The position numbers and the translations under genes were made by a program. DNA of 64,000 nt, taken from positions 124,001-188,000 of the forward strand of contig JAIUPH010000008.1 in the NCBI GenBank assembly GCA_020161065.1, read 5' to 3'. Below the pieces are notes generated by a model. That model was not told the DNA's origin and ran no database searches. It was given only the letters and a program-made list of their open reading frames with translations. This DNA is from Pseudomonadota bacterium (lineage in GTDB: Bacteria > Pseudomonadota > Gammaproteobacteria > Burkholderiales > Burkholderiaceae_C). This document shows, one piece after another, positions 37,471 to 46,453 of this stretch. Positions within the stretch are counted from its first letter, which is position 1; each line of letters starts with the position of its first letter.

Positions 37471-38610
37471 CTATTCCGGCTGAGCGACGCGAAGGGCGGC
37501 GGCGCTGCGGTCGCGCCGGTACTCGCCCGGCGTCTTCCCGGTCCAGCGCTTGAACGCGTGGCGGAAGGCGACCACGTCGCTGAAGCCGACGGTGGCGGCC
37601 ACGTCCTCGATGCCGAGCAGCGTGGTGCTCAGGTAGTCGATGGCCAGCGCCTTGCGCACGCTGACCAGCAGGTCGCTGTACGACGTGCCCTCGGCTTCGA
37701 GCCGGCGCCGCAGCGTGCGCGAGGTCATGCACAGGCTCTCGGCGATGACCTCGATCTCCGGAAAGCGCCCCGGCGTGCGCGTCAGCTCCTGATAGACGCG
37801 CCGCGTCACGCCGGCCTGCCAGCGGAACTGCTCGACCAGCTTCGCGCACTGGCCCGACACCTGCGCGGCGGTGATCGGGTTGGCCATCTGCGGCGCGCGC
37901 GACAGCCAGGCCGCCGGATAACTCAAGGCGTTGCGCGGCTGGTCGAACTCGATCGGGCACTCCAGCGCCGCCGACAAGGCCGCCGCATGCGGCGGCTCGG
38001 CTTCGCGGAACTGCGCGCGTGCCGGCACGCACCACGTGCCCATCACGTCCTTGACGACGGTGGCGTGGATGCCGAACTGCAGGTCGATCAGGAAGCGATA
38101 CAGCCGGTCGTCGACCGCGGGCAGCGGCAACTCGTCGCGGCCCGGGAACAGCCACGACGCCGTGCCGCCCTCCTGCACCCATTCGATGTCCATCATGCCG
38201 TTGGACAGCCGGTGGTAGCGCACCGCCGTGTCGAACGCGCGCTCCATCGATTCGGCGCACAGCATGGCGTAGCCGTACATGCCGTAGCACGACGCGTGAA
38301 CGCGGCAGCCGACGAGCAGGCCGAGGTCGTTGCCGTCGTACAGCCGCACCGCCTCGCGCGCGGCGGCCAGGAACTGCAGCGACGAGGTCAGCGTCGCCGC
38401 ATCGCCGAGCGCCTGCGCGTCGAGCCCGGCCTGAACGAGCACCGACGCCGTGGGCACGCCCATTTCGGACAGCACCTCGAGCAGCACCGCGATCTTCGTC
38501 GGCGGGTAGCGCTTCTCGCGCAGATCGATGGCGGCATCGGTGCCCGCGAGCCAGGACGCCGGCTGCCGCGCATGCGACGGTGCGGCGTCGACGTCAACGT
38601 GGCCGGACAT
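37471..38610 (-). CDS. AraC family transcriptional regulator
   Basis: A 379-residue regulator. Residues about 30-240 form the Arabinose_bd-type effector domain of OruR/ArgR-like AraC proteins, including [19 protein letters not shown]. The C-terminal AraC DNA-binding domain (about 275-365) has two helix-turn-helix motifs; the second is [21 protein letters not shown] followed by KWTG-type [13 protein letters not shown]. It is divergent from the oxidation operon starting at 38804 and lies 125 bp upstream of the molybdenum hydroxylase genes on the same strand. Either unit could be the target; the divergent one is more usual. Confidence 0.88.
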   Translation of the reverse strand: MSGHVDVDAAPSHARQPASWLAGTDAAIDLREKRYPPTKIAVLLEVLSEMGVPTASVLVQAGLDAQALGDAATLTSSLQFLAAAREAVRLYDGNDLGLLVGCRVHASCYGMYGYAMLCAESMERAFDTAVRYHRLSNGMMDIEWVQEGGTASWLFPGRDELPLPAVDDRLYRFLIDLQFGIHATVVKDVMGTWCVPARAQFREAEPPHAAALSAALECPIEFDQPRNALSYPAAWLSRAPQMANPITAAQVSGQCAKLVEQFRWQAGVTRRVYQELTRTPGRFPEIEVIAESLCMTSRTLRRRLEAEGTSYSDLLVSVRKALAIDYLSTTLLGIEDVAATVGFSDVVAFRHAFKRWTGKTPGEYRRDRSAAALRVAQPE

Positions 38611-38803
38611 GTTCCGAGGGGGCTTTGGCGAGGGAAGGCGACATTTTGGGTCGTCGCGAGACCGGGTTTCGCTCAGGGTTCTCCCTAGGCGCCGGCGCCT
38701 CGGGGCGGCATGTTGTCCGCAGCGATCATCAGTTGGTCCATCGTGAACATTTCCAGTCCGCGGTGCCGCCGCCATAGTTCGGCGCGCCCAACGAAGGACG
38801 GAG
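38611..38803. promoter_or_regulatory. Divergent control region between the AraC regulator and the oxidation operon
   Basis: A 193-bp gap, more A/T-containing than average for the window. It holds a perfect 14-bp palindrome, AGGCGCCGGCGCCT, at 38687-38700. The palindrome may be an operator or simply a G/C-rich hairpin. AraC-type sites are usually direct repeats and none was found with confidence. A GGACGGAG element stands just before ATG 38804. Confidence 0.45.
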
Positions 38804-40186
38804 ATGCCTGACCTGCTCGAATCGCTGCGCGCCCTGGTGGGCGAGGTCGGTGTGCTCGATGCACCGACCCTGGCGAAGCGCTCGGCCGGCGCGATGCGCG
38901 CCGACGCGCTGCAGGCGCTCGCGTTGGTGCGGCCGGCGAACACCGCCGAGGTGTCGGCGGTGCTGCGCCTGTGCCATGAACGGCATCTGGGCGTGGTGAC
39001 GCAGGGCGGCCTGACCGGCCTGGTGCACGGCGCCGACGCCGGGCCCGAGCAGATCATCCTGTCGCTGGAGCGCATGCGCAGCATCGAGGCCATCGACGCG
39101 GTGCAGCGCACGGCCACCGTGCAGGCCGGCGTCACCGTGCAGGCGCTGCAGGAGGCGGTGCAGGCGCAGGACCTGGCATTCCCGCTCGACCTGGGCTCGC
39201 GCGGCAGCGCCACGCTCGGCGGCACCGCCGCCACCAACGCCGGCGGCAACCGCGTGCTGCGCTTCGGCATGACGCGCGACATGGTGCTCGGCCTCGAAGT
39301 CGTGCTGGCCGACGGCAGCGTGGTCTCGTCGCTGAACCACCTGATCAAGAACAACGCCGGCTACGACCTGAAGCACTGGTTCATCGGCTCGGAAGGCACG
39401 CTGGGCGTGATCACGCGGCTGGTGCTGCGCCTGCGCGAGCGGCCGCGCTCGCACGACGTGGCGCTGGTGGCGCTGCCGTCGTTCGACGCCGTGGCGCAAT
39501 TGCTCAAGCACATGGACCGCTCGCTCGGCGGCCAGCTGTCGGCGTTCGAGGTGATGTGGCCGAGCTTCTACCAGCTGGTGACCACGCCGCCGGCCCAGGG
39601 CCGGCCGCCGCTGGCGCCAGGCCAGGCGTTCTATGCGCTGGTCGAAAGCCAGGGCGCCAGCATCGAGGCCGACGCCGAGCGCTTCGCCGCCGCGCTGCAG
39701 GTGGCGATGGACGAGGGCCTGGTGGTCGACGCCACCGTCGCGCAATCGGGCGGCGAACGCCAGGCGCTGTGGGCGCTGCGCGACGACGTGGCGCAGGTGA
39801 TGGTGGGCGGCGTGCCGATGGGCTTCGACATCTCGCTGCCAATCGGCGAGATGGAACGCTACACGCGCGAGCTGGCCGAGGCGCTGCAGCGCGAGATCGG
39901 CGCGCACCAGCTGTGGATCTTCGGCCACTTGGGCGACGGCAACCTGCACATCGTCGTGCAGGTCGGCGCCGAACAGGCAACGCACTTGCGGCCGCGCATC
40001 GAAGCGCTGGTCTACGCGCCGCTGGCCGGCTTCGGCGGCTCGGTGTCGGCCGAGCACGGCATCGGCCTGGAGAAGAAGGCCTGGCTCGCCATCAGCCGCA
40101 GCGAACCGGAGATCGCGCTGATGCGGCGCATCAAGGCGGCGCTGGACCCGCAGCACCGACTCAACCCGGCCAAGGTCCTGCCTTGA
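38804..40186 (+). CDS. FAD-binding oxidoreductase (GlcD/D-lactate dehydrogenase family)
   Basis: A 460-residue flavoprotein. The FAD_binding_4 domain (about 35-215) includes VVTQGGLTGLVHGA, DLGSRGSATLGGT and GSEGTLGVITRL. The oxidase C-terminal domain carries the metal-site motif HLGDGNLHI (near residue 370) and the final GFGGSVSAEHGIGLEK. It should oxidise a 2-hydroxy acid to the 2-keto acid using a quinone or cytochrome acceptor. It is the first gene of a three-gene operon with a GMC oxidoreductase and an aldehyde dehydrogenase, suggesting stepwise oxidation of an alcohol to acid. Confidence 0.88.
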   Translation: MPDLLESLRALVGEVGVLDAPTLAKRSAGAMRADALQALALVRPANTAEVSAVLRLCHERHLGVVTQGGLTGLVHGADAGPEQIILSLERMRSIEAIDAVQRTATVQAGVTVQALQEAVQAQDLAFPLDLGSRGSATLGGTAATNAGGNRVLRFGMTRDMVLGLEVVLADGSVVSSLNHLIKNNAGYDLKHWFIGSEGTLGVITRLVLRLRERPRSHDVALVALPSFDAVAQLLKHMDRSLGGQLSAFEVMWPSFYQLVTTPPAQGRPPLAPGQAFYALVESQGASIEADAERFAAALQVAMDEGLVVDATVAQSGGERQALWALRDDVAQVMVGGVPMGFDISLPIGEMERYTRELAEALQREIGAHQLWIFGHLGDGNLHIVVQVGAEQATHLRPRIEALVYAPLAGFGGSVSAEHGIGLEKKAWLAISRSEPEIALMRRIKAALDPQHRLNPAKVLP

Positions 40187-40236
40187 CGCCAACAGCCCCC
40201 ACTGCACCCACTGCACTTGGAGACAGGAGAAAGACC

Positions 40237-41883
40237 ATGACCGAAATGCATGACTACATCGTCGTCGGCGGCGGCCCCGGCGGCTGCCCGGTGGCCAACC
40301 GCCTGAGCGTCGACGGGCGCACCACGGTCTGCCTGCTCGAAGCCGGCGGCGACAACAAACACGCCACGGTGCGCGTGCCGCTGCTGCTGATCGCCAACGT
40401 GCCGAAGAAGAACGGCTTCAACTGGGCCTTCGACACGGTGCCGCAGAAGGGACTGAACGGCCGCATCGGCTACCAGCCGCGCGGCAAGGGCATGGGCGGT
40501 TCGAGCGCGATCAATGCGCTGGTGTACATGCGCGGCCACCCGGGCGACTACGACGAATGGGAGGCGATGGGCTGCCCGGGCTGGGGCTACCGCGACGTGC
40601 TGCCGCTGTTCCGCAAGTCGGAGCACAACGAGGTCTTCCGCGACGCGTTCCACGGCCAGGGCGGCGAGCTCAACGTGGCCGCGCTGCGCACCGACAACCG
40701 CTATCACAAGCTCCTCACCGACATGCTGCGCCAGGCGGGCCTGCGCGAGACCGATCCGAACGGCGCCGAGCAGGAAGGCTACAGCGTCGCGCAGGTGATG
40801 CAGAAGAACGGCGAGCGCTGCTCGAGCGCGAATGCCTTCATCGAACCGATCCAGGCGACGCGCAAGAACCTGACCGTTCACCTCAACACCCAGGCGACGC
40901 GCATCGTGTTCGAGGGCAAGCGCGCCGTCGGCGTCGAGGTCGTGCAGCAGGGCCAGGCGCGCACGATCCGCGCCCGCAAGGAAGTGATCCTGGCGGCCGG
41001 CGCGCTGCAGACGCCGCAGCTGTTGCAGCTGTCGGGCGTGGGGCGCGCGGCCGACCTGAAGCCGCTGGGCATCCCGATCGTCCACGACCTGCCGGAAGTG
41101 GGCTACCAGCTCTCGGACCACCCGGACTTCATCCTCGGCTACCAGATCCCCGACGCCGACGGCCTGCTCGGGCTGTCGCCCAAGGGCTTGTTCGGCCTGT
41201 GGGGGCAATGGGGGCGCTACAAGCGCGAGCAGCGCGGCATGTTCACGTCGAACTTCGCCGAGATCAACGGCTTCATGCGGCTGACGCCGCGCAGCCCGCG
41301 GCCCGAGGTGCAGTACGAGTTCGTCGTCGGGCTGGCGATCGACCATGCGCGCAAGCTCGAGCCGCGCCACGGCCTGTCGTGCCACATCCTGTGCCTGCGC
41401 CCGAAGAGCCGCGGCAGCGTCAAGCTGCAGAGCGCGCGCTGGCAGGATGCGCCGCTGATCGACCCGAACTTCCTCGACCACCCGGACGACGTGCGCGAGA
41501 TGGTCGAAGGCGCCAAGCGCGTGGACCGCATCGTCAAGGGCTCGCGCGAGATCGGCCCGCGCATCAAGAAGGACTTGTTCACCGCCGATTGCCGCAGCGA
41601 CGCCGACTGGGAAGCGGTGATCCGCGCGCGCGCCGACACCAACTACCACCCGGTGGGCACCTGCCGCATGGGCACCGACGACCGCGCGGTGGTCGACGCG
41701 CGCAGCCTGAAGGTCAACGGTTTGCAGGGCCTGCGCGTGTCCGACGCCTCGGTGATGCCGGCCATCACCGGCGGCAACACCACGGCGCCGACGGTGCTGA
41801 TCTCGGAGAAGTGCGCCGAGTTCGTGCTGGCCGAGGCGCGCGCGTCGGCCAGCCCGGTGCACGCGGCGGCCATGGTCTCCTGA
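40237..41883 (+). CDS. GMC family oxidoreductase (choline/alcohol dehydrogenase type)
   Basis: A 548-residue glucose-methanol-choline flavoprotein. The dinucleotide motif VVGGGPGGCPVANRL is at about residues 8-22, the first GMC signature GKGMGGSSAINALVYMRG near 87, and the second signature GALQTPQLLQLSGVG near 258. The active-site histidine lies in NYHPVGTCRMG (near 470) and the C-terminal Asn/His region in GGNTTAPT. It converts a primary alcohol to an aldehyde. AGGAGA lies before ATG 40237. The downstream aldehyde dehydrogenase would take the product. Confidence 0.92.
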   Translation: MTEMHDYIVVGGGPGGCPVANRLSVDGRTTVCLLEAGGDNKHATVRVPLLLIANVPKKNGFNWAFDTVPQKGLNGRIGYQPRGKGMGGSSAINALVYMRGHPGDYDEWEAMGCPGWGYRDVLPLFRKSEHNEVFRDAFHGQGGELNVAALRTDNRYHKLLTDMLRQAGLRETDPNGAEQEGYSVAQVMQKNGERCSSANAFIEPIQATRKNLTVHLNTQATRIVFEGKRAVGVEVVQQGQARTIRARKEVILAAGALQTPQLLQLSGVGRAADLKPLGIPIVHDLPEVGYQLSDHPDFILGYQIPDADGLLGLSPKGLFGLWGQWGRYKREQRGMFTSNFAEINGFMRLTPRSPRPEVQYEFVVGLAIDHARKLEPRHGLSCHILCLRPKSRGSVKLQSARWQDAPLIDPNFLDHPDDVREMVEGAKRVDRIVKGSREIGPRIKKDLFTADCRSDADWEAVIRARADTNYHPVGTCRMGTDDRAVVDARSLKVNGLQGLRVSDASVMPAITGGNTTAPTVLISEKCAEFVLAEARASASPVHAAAMVS

Positions 41884-41974
41884 ACCGGGTGCTGCCGCCG
41901 GCGCACGGCATCCGCCGCGATGCCGCGCCGGAGCACCGACCGAACCCTAGCTTGACGCAAAGGAAAGCCACGCC

Positions 41975-43417
41975 ATGAACGCCCCGATCGCCCCCCAGCA
42001 CCTGACGATGCCGGCCGAATTCCAGGCCGTCTTCGACCAGCAGCAGGCCGCGTATCGCCGCGACCGCAACCCGAGCTTCGAGCAGCGGCGCGAGGCGCTG
42101 CGCGGCATCCACCGCCTGATGGTCGAGAACCAGCAGGCACTGGTTGCTGCGGTCAACCAGGACTACGGTTGCCGCTCGACCTTCGAGACGCGGTTCACCG
42201 AACTGCTCGGCGTGCAGGATTCGGCACTCGACGCGATCAAGCACCTCAAGCGCTGGATGAAGCCGACCCAGCGCAGCCTGGACCCGACGCAGTACCCGCT
42301 GGCCAAGGCCTGGACCTTCCCGCAGCCGGTGGGCGTGGTCGGCATCGTGGTGCCGTGGAACTTTCCGATCGCGATGGCTTTCCAGCCGCTGATCTGCGCC
42401 TTCGCCGCCGGCAACCGGGCGATGATCAAGATGAGCGAGAACTCCAACGCGCTGGCCCGCCTGTTGAAGCAGCTCTCGCCCAAGTACTTCCCCGCGGACC
42501 AGCTCGCCTTCTTCGAGGACGGCGGCGGCCGCGGGCCGGCCTTCACGCAACTGCCCTTCGACCACCTGTTCTTCACCGGCTCGCCGGCCACCGGCCGCGC
42601 GGTGATGGCCAACGCGGCGCGCAACCTGACGCCGGTAACGCTGGAACTCGGCGGCAAGTCGCCCTGCGTCGTCGCGCCCGACTACCCGATGAAGAAGGCG
42701 GCCGAACGCATCGTCTGGGCAAAGATGCTCAACGCCGGACAGATCTGCACCAACGTCGACTACCTGTTCCTGCCCGAGGGCAAGGTCGACGATTTCGTGC
42801 GCGAGGCACAGGCCATCGCCGGCGCGCGCTACCCCGACATCGGCAACGGCGACTACACCGCGCTGATCGACCAGCGCCAGTACGACCGCGTGCAGGCCAC
42901 GCTGGCCGACGCCGTCGCCCGCGGCGCGCGGGCGGTCAACCTGTGCGTCGGCCAGAGCGGCGACGCGGCGCGCCGCATCATGCCGCTGTACGCCGTGATC
43001 GGCGTCACCGAGGAGATGCAGATCATGCAGCGCGAGATCTTCGGGCCGCTGCTGCCGATCAAGACCTACCGCAGCAAGGAGGAGGTGGTCGACTACATCG
43101 GCGAGCGAGCGCGCCCGCTGGCGTTCTACGTGTACAGCGACGACAAGGCGCTGCAGCAGTACTACCTCAACCACACCATCTCGGGCGGCGTGGGCATCAA
43201 CGAATCGCTGCTGCAAAGCGGCATCCACTCGCTGCCGTTCGGTGGCACCGGCAACAGCGGCATGGGGCACTACCACGGCCTCGAAGGCTTCCTCACGTTC
43301 TCCAAGCTGCGGCCGGTGTTCAAGCAAAGCCCGTGGCGATCGCTGAACCTGTTGATGCCGCCCTACGCCGGCCGCGCCGGCAAGATGCTGGACTTCATGC
43401 TGAAGCGCAAGTCCTGA
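41975..43417 (+). CDS. Aldehyde dehydrogenase, coniferyl-aldehyde dehydrogenase type
   Basis: A 480-residue NAD(P)-dependent aldehyde dehydrogenase. The substrate/cofactor marks are PWNFPIAMAFQPL (near residue 127), the Glu in TLELGGKSP (near 222) and the nucleophile Cys in LNAGQICTNVDYL (near 256). The GGVGINESLLQ and FGGTGNSGMGHYHG-type end and the short length fit the coniferyl-aldehyde dehydrogenase (CalB) subfamily. A second member is encoded at 60391-61827. It completes the alcohol-to-acid conversion with the GMC enzyme upstream. Confidence 0.9.
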   Translation: MNAPIAPQHLTMPAEFQAVFDQQQAAYRRDRNPSFEQRREALRGIHRLMVENQQALVAAVNQDYGCRSTFETRFTELLGVQDSALDAIKHLKRWMKPTQRSLDPTQYPLAKAWTFPQPVGVVGIVVPWNFPIAMAFQPLICAFAAGNRAMIKMSENSNALARLLKQLSPKYFPADQLAFFEDGGGRGPAFTQLPFDHLFFTGSPATGRAVMANAARNLTPVTLELGGKSPCVVAPDYPMKKAAERIVWAKMLNAGQICTNVDYLFLPEGKVDDFVREAQAIAGARYPDIGNGDYTALIDQRQYDRVQATLADAVARGARAVNLCVGQSGDAARRIMPLYAVIGVTEEMQIMQREIFGPLLPIKTYRSKEEVVDYIGERARPLAFYVYSDDKALQQYYLNHTISGGVGINESLLQSGIHSLPFGGTGNSGMGHYHGLEGFLTFSKLRPVFKQSPWRSLNLLMPPYAGRAGKMLDFMLKRKS

Positions 43418-43430
43418 GGCTGCCGAGAGC

Positions 43431-43446
43431 CGGCCCCGCAGGGCCG
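43431..43446. terminator. Hairpin between convergent genes, possible bidirectional terminator
   Basis: CGGCCC (43431-43436) pairs with GGGCCG (43441-43446) across a CGCA loop. It lies in the 62-bp gap between the convergent aldehyde dehydrogenase and hydrolase genes. No T-run follows on either side, so intrinsic termination is uncertain. Confidence 0.4.
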
Positions 43447-43479
43447 CAGCGTTCGAGTCCTTGACCGGTCGGCCCGGCC

Positions 43480-44409
43480 TCAGGCATCCAGGTGCTGCTT
43501 GAAGAACGGCACCAGGCGCTCCAGCGCCTTGCCCACCGGCCGAGGCTGGTCGTACAGCTCGTAGTGCGACGTCTCCTCCACCACGACCAGCTCCTTGTGC
43601 TTCGATGCCGCGCGACCGTAGATCTCCTGCCCGTCGCGGTAGGCGCCGAAGCCGCCAGGCTTGTCGCCGATGATCACGATCATCGGCGCGGTCAGCAGGG
43701 TCTCGGCCAGGTGGAAGGCGTCCCAGCCGACCGATGCGCTGCGGTGCGAAAACATCGCGCGCGTACCGGCGCTGTCGTTCACGCAGCGGTTGCGGTAGTA
43801 GTCGGTCGCGCCCAGCACGTCGATGTCGGTGACGCCGGCCTGCTTCGCTCCATCCATCGAAGGCGGCACGAACAGATCCACCTGCAGCGGCGCGCCGCGG
43901 GCTTCGGCGGTGCGTTGCCGGGCCATCGCGTCCAGCGCGCCGATCGGGTCGTAGCCGCTGAAGCCCTCGCGGCACAGGCGGCCGAAGTTGACGCCGGTGA
44001 TGCTGGCCAGCGCCTTGATGCGCCGCTCGGTCATCGTGATGTTGATGGCGTAGCCGCCACCGCCGCAGATGCCCAGCACGCCGACGCGGTCGATGTCCAC
44101 ATAGGACAGCGTCGCCAGGTGGTCGATGACGTGGCGGAAGTCTTCGACGGCGAGCGTCGGGTCTTCGATGTAGCGCGGCTCACCGCCGCTGGAGCCCTGG
44201 GTGCTGCGATCGAAAGCGATGGCGATGAAGCCGGCTTCGGCCAGCGCCTTGCCGTAGACGTTGCCGGCGGTCTGCTCCTTGCAGCTGCCGATGGGGTGCG
44301 CGCAGACGATCGCTGCGTATTTCTTCTTGGGGTCGAAGCCGGGCGGAAACTGGATATCGGCGGCGATGTCCCAGTACATGTCCTTGTTGCGGATCTTGAC
44401 GGTTTCCAT
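43480..44409 (-). CDS. Alpha/beta hydrolase, dienelactone hydrolase-like
   Basis: A 309-residue hydrolase from ATG 44409. The nucleophile elbow reads GICGGGGYA near residue 116, so the nucleophile is Cys as in dienelactone hydrolases rather than Ser. The oxyanion region is VCAHPIGSCKEQ, and FDRSTQGSSGG lies near residue 73. The late IIGDKPGGFGAY and ETSHYELYDQP carry the acid and His. The substrate is unknown; YcjY-type relatives act on small esters. It stands alone, convergent with the aldehyde dehydrogenase and upstream of the duplicated pfp segment. Confidence 0.83.
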   Translation of the reverse strand: METVKIRNKDMYWDIAADIQFPPGFDPKKKYAAIVCAHPIGSCKEQTAGNVYGKALAEAGFIAIAFDRSTQGSSGGEPRYIEDPTLAVEDFRHVIDHLATLSYVDIDRVGVLGICGGGGYAINITMTERRIKALASITGVNFGRLCREGFSGYDPIGALDAMARQRTAEARGAPLQVDLFVPPSMDGAKQAGVTDIDVLGATDYYRNRCVNDSAGTRAMFSHRSASVGWDAFHLAETLLTAPMIVIIGDKPGGFGAYRDGQEIYGRAASKHKELVVVEETSHYELYDQPRPVGKALERLVPFFKQHLDA

Positions 44410-44579
44410 GGCGGTTCCTGCTGAGCGCTGGCGGGAGCGGCATGATGGCACCGCAGTGGTTGAAGAAGGCCTTCGATTACCCCTTCGGCCTGCAGTGCCG
44501 CACGTTCGGACGGCGTCGAGCGGCCCGTGACGATCAGCAGGCCCGCAGGGCACCGGTACCCCGCGGTACCCGGCCCCGC

Positions 44580-44977
44580 CCCTCCTCACCCCTTCAACAC
44601 CTTCTCCACCCTGGCCCCCCGCAGCCTGAAGGCATCGGGCATCCGCGAGCCCAGCAGCGGGCGCAGGTACAGGCGGAAGGCGTCGGTCACGTCGGTGCCG
44701 CTGGCGGTGATGAACTCGTCTTCCATCGTGCGCGTCTTGCCGGCCACGGCGTCCAGCGGCAGCAGTTCGTAGTCGGCCGAATAGAAGCCGGTGCGCTTGA
44801 TGGCCACCGAGCCGTCGCCGTGTTTGCCGTTGACACCCCAGAAGGCGTATTGCACCGCCTTCTCGCCGACCTCGCGGGCCTCGCGCTGGTCGACGTCGGA
44901 GACGCAGCCGACGAAGCTGCGCTGCAGGTAGCCGAAGGTGTCGCCGCGCACGCGCTTGATCTTGAGCTTGGCCTTGA
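44580..44977. repeat. Left direct repeat: duplicated 3' end of pfp
   Basis: These 398 bp match 59064-59461 in the same orientation at a constant offset of 14484, with about seven single-base differences seen by eye and no gap. The match starts a few bases beyond the pfp stop and ends abruptly at 44977, where a thiolase remnant begins. A pair of GGTACC hexamers (44555 and 44565) lies just outside the left edge. Confidence 0.95.
44586..44977 (-). pseudogene. pfp: Truncated pfp (C-terminal part only)
   Basis: About 130 codons that match the end of the intact PPi-dependent phosphofructokinase at 59070-60296, from LKIKRVRGDTFGYLQRS through to the stop, with few substitutions (for example VEKVLKG for VDKVLKG). 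All of the active-site region is absent, so no enzyme activity is expected. The open frame runs on into foreign sequence upstream, giving a chimeric reading frame without a plausible start. Confidence 0.93.
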
Positions 44978-45214
44978 GTTGGTACTGCGGAAGACGCTTT
45001 CGGCCTCGGGAATCACAAGCGGGAGACGGCTCATACTCTCCACGCCACGCGCAATCACCAGTTGCCCTGTACCTGCCTTGATGACACGCGCAGCGATGCC
45101 CAACGCGTCCAGGCGCGGGCCGCACAGGCGATTGACCTGGCGCCAGGCACTTCGACAGGCAGGCCGGCCAGCAACGAGGCCATGCGCGCGACGTTTCGGC
45201 TGACCCCGTCTGCT
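44978..45214 (-). pseudogene. Thiolase (acetyl-CoA acyltransferase) remnant
   Basis: Translation of the minus strand gives RNVARMASLLAGLPVEVPGA, then after a one-base frameshift NRLCG, DALGIAARVIKAG, and LVIARGVESMSRLPLV. This is the part of a degradative thiolase around the nucleophilic cysteine. The first 60 or so residues are missing, the usual CGSG reads CGPR, and the sequence stops at 44977 where the pfp duplicate starts, so roughly three-quarters of the gene is lost. It follows the acyl-CoA dehydrogenase stop directly and was probably the last gene of the ancestral operon. Confidence 0.85.
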
Positions 45215-45217
45215 TGA

Positions 45218-46387
45218 TCAGTAGGACTTGGGCAACCCGAGTACCCGCTCGGCGACGAAGTTTAGGATCATCTGCGGGCTGACCGGCGCGATGCGAGGGA
45301 TGTAGCACTCGCGCAGCAGCCGCTCGACGTGGTATTCCTTGGCGTAGCCCATGCCGCCAAGCGTGAGCACCGCGTTCTGGCAGGCTTCATGCGCCGCCTC
45401 TGCCGCCAGATACTTGGCGGCGTTTGCCTCGACCCCGCAGGGCTGGCCGGCGTCGTAGAGCGCGGCTGCCTTCATCACCATCAGGTCAGCCGCCTCCAGA
45501 CTCATCCATGCGCGCGCCAGCGGGTGCGCCACGCCCTGGTTCTGGCCGATGGGTCGGCCGAAGACGACACGCTCGCCCGCGTACTGCGTCGCAATGCGCA
45601 GCGCCGCGCGGCCCAAGCCGACCGCCTCGGCGCCGATCAGGATGCGCTCGGGGTTCATGCCGTGGAGGATGTACTCGAAGCCCCGGCCGTCTTCGCCGAT
45701 GCGGTCGTCCTCTGGCACCTCGAGGCCGTCGATGAAAAGCATATTGGAGTCCACCGCGGCGCGGCCGAGCTTATGGATCTCGCGCACCTCGACGCGGCTG
45801 CGGTCGAGCGCGGTGTAAAACAGCGTCAAACCCTGGGTGGGCTTCTTCACCTCCTCCAGCGGCGTGCTGCGCGTGAGGATGAGCATGCGGTCGGCCACCT
45901 GCGCGGTGGAGATCCAGATCTTGCGGCCTGAGAGCCGGTAGCCGCCCCCCGGCTGGCGCACGGCATGCGTCTTCAGGCGCGCGGTGTCCAGGCCAGCGTC
46001 GGGTTCGGTGACGGCGAAACAGGCTTTCTCCTTCCCCTCGATCAGCGGCGGCAGAAAGCGCGCTTTCTGCACCTCACTGCCGAACACCACCACCGGGTTG
46101 AGACCGAAGATGTTCATGTGGATGGCCGAGGCACCCGACATGCCGGCGCCGCTCGCGCTGATGGTACGCATCATCAGCGCAGCCTCGGTGATGCCCAGTC
46201 CGGCGCCGCCCTGCGCCTCGGGCATCGCGATGCCCAGAAACCCGCCAGCGGCCATGGCTTGGTGGAAGGCATGCGGGAACTCGGCCTTCTCGTCCTGCTC
46301 GCGCCAGTATTCGATCGGGAAGTCCTGGCACACGCGCTCGATGGCATCGACCAGCGCATGCCGGTCTTCGGTAGGCGTCAAGTTCAC
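45218..46387 (-). CDS. Acyl-CoA dehydrogenase
   Basis: A 389-residue enzyme read from GTG 46387, giving the family-typical start NLTPTEDRHALVDAIERV. FAD-domain marks are CFAVTEPDAGLDTARLKT and KIWISTAQVADRML. The helix-G segment is GMNPERILIGAEAVG, with a Glu where isovaleryl-type enzymes hold their base. The end region is LGGMGYAKEYHVERLLREC. It introduces a double bond into an acyl-CoA. It lies 66 bp downstream of a CoA-transferase in a minus-strand operon and directly precedes the thiolase remnant. Confidence 0.87.
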   Translation of the reverse strand: MNLTPTEDRHALVDAIERVCQDFPIEYWREQDEKAEFPHAFHQAMAAGGFLGIAMPEAQGGAGLGITEAALMMRTISASGAGMSGASAIHMNIFGLNPVVVFGSEVQKARFLPPLIEGKEKACFAVTEPDAGLDTARLKTHAVRQPGGGYRLSGRKIWISTAQVADRMLILTRSTPLEEVKKPTQGLTLFYTALDRSRVEVREIHKLGRAAVDSNMLFIDGLEVPEDDRIGEDGRGFEYILHGMNPERILIGAEAVGLGRAALRIATQYAGERVVFGRPIGQNQGVAHPLARAWMSLEAADLMVMKAAALYDAGQPCGVEANAAKYLAAEAAHEACQNAVLTLGGMGYAKEYHVERLLRECYIPRIAPVSPQMILNFVAERVLGLPKSY

Positions 46388-46453
46388 GGTCTGTCTCTTC
46401 AGTGGGTTGAAGGCAAATGGGGTGGAACGGGCCGGGGCGCGGCCCATTTGCAA

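Noticed and set aside
44553-44572. Paired GGTACC hexamers as an attachment site of the island
   Set aside because: They lie outside the repeat, have no counterpart at the right junction, and no integrase is present; they may be chance.
44442-45203. Plus-strand open frame across the left pfp repeat
   Set aside because: It is antisense to the pfp fragment and thiolase remnant and resembles no protein.
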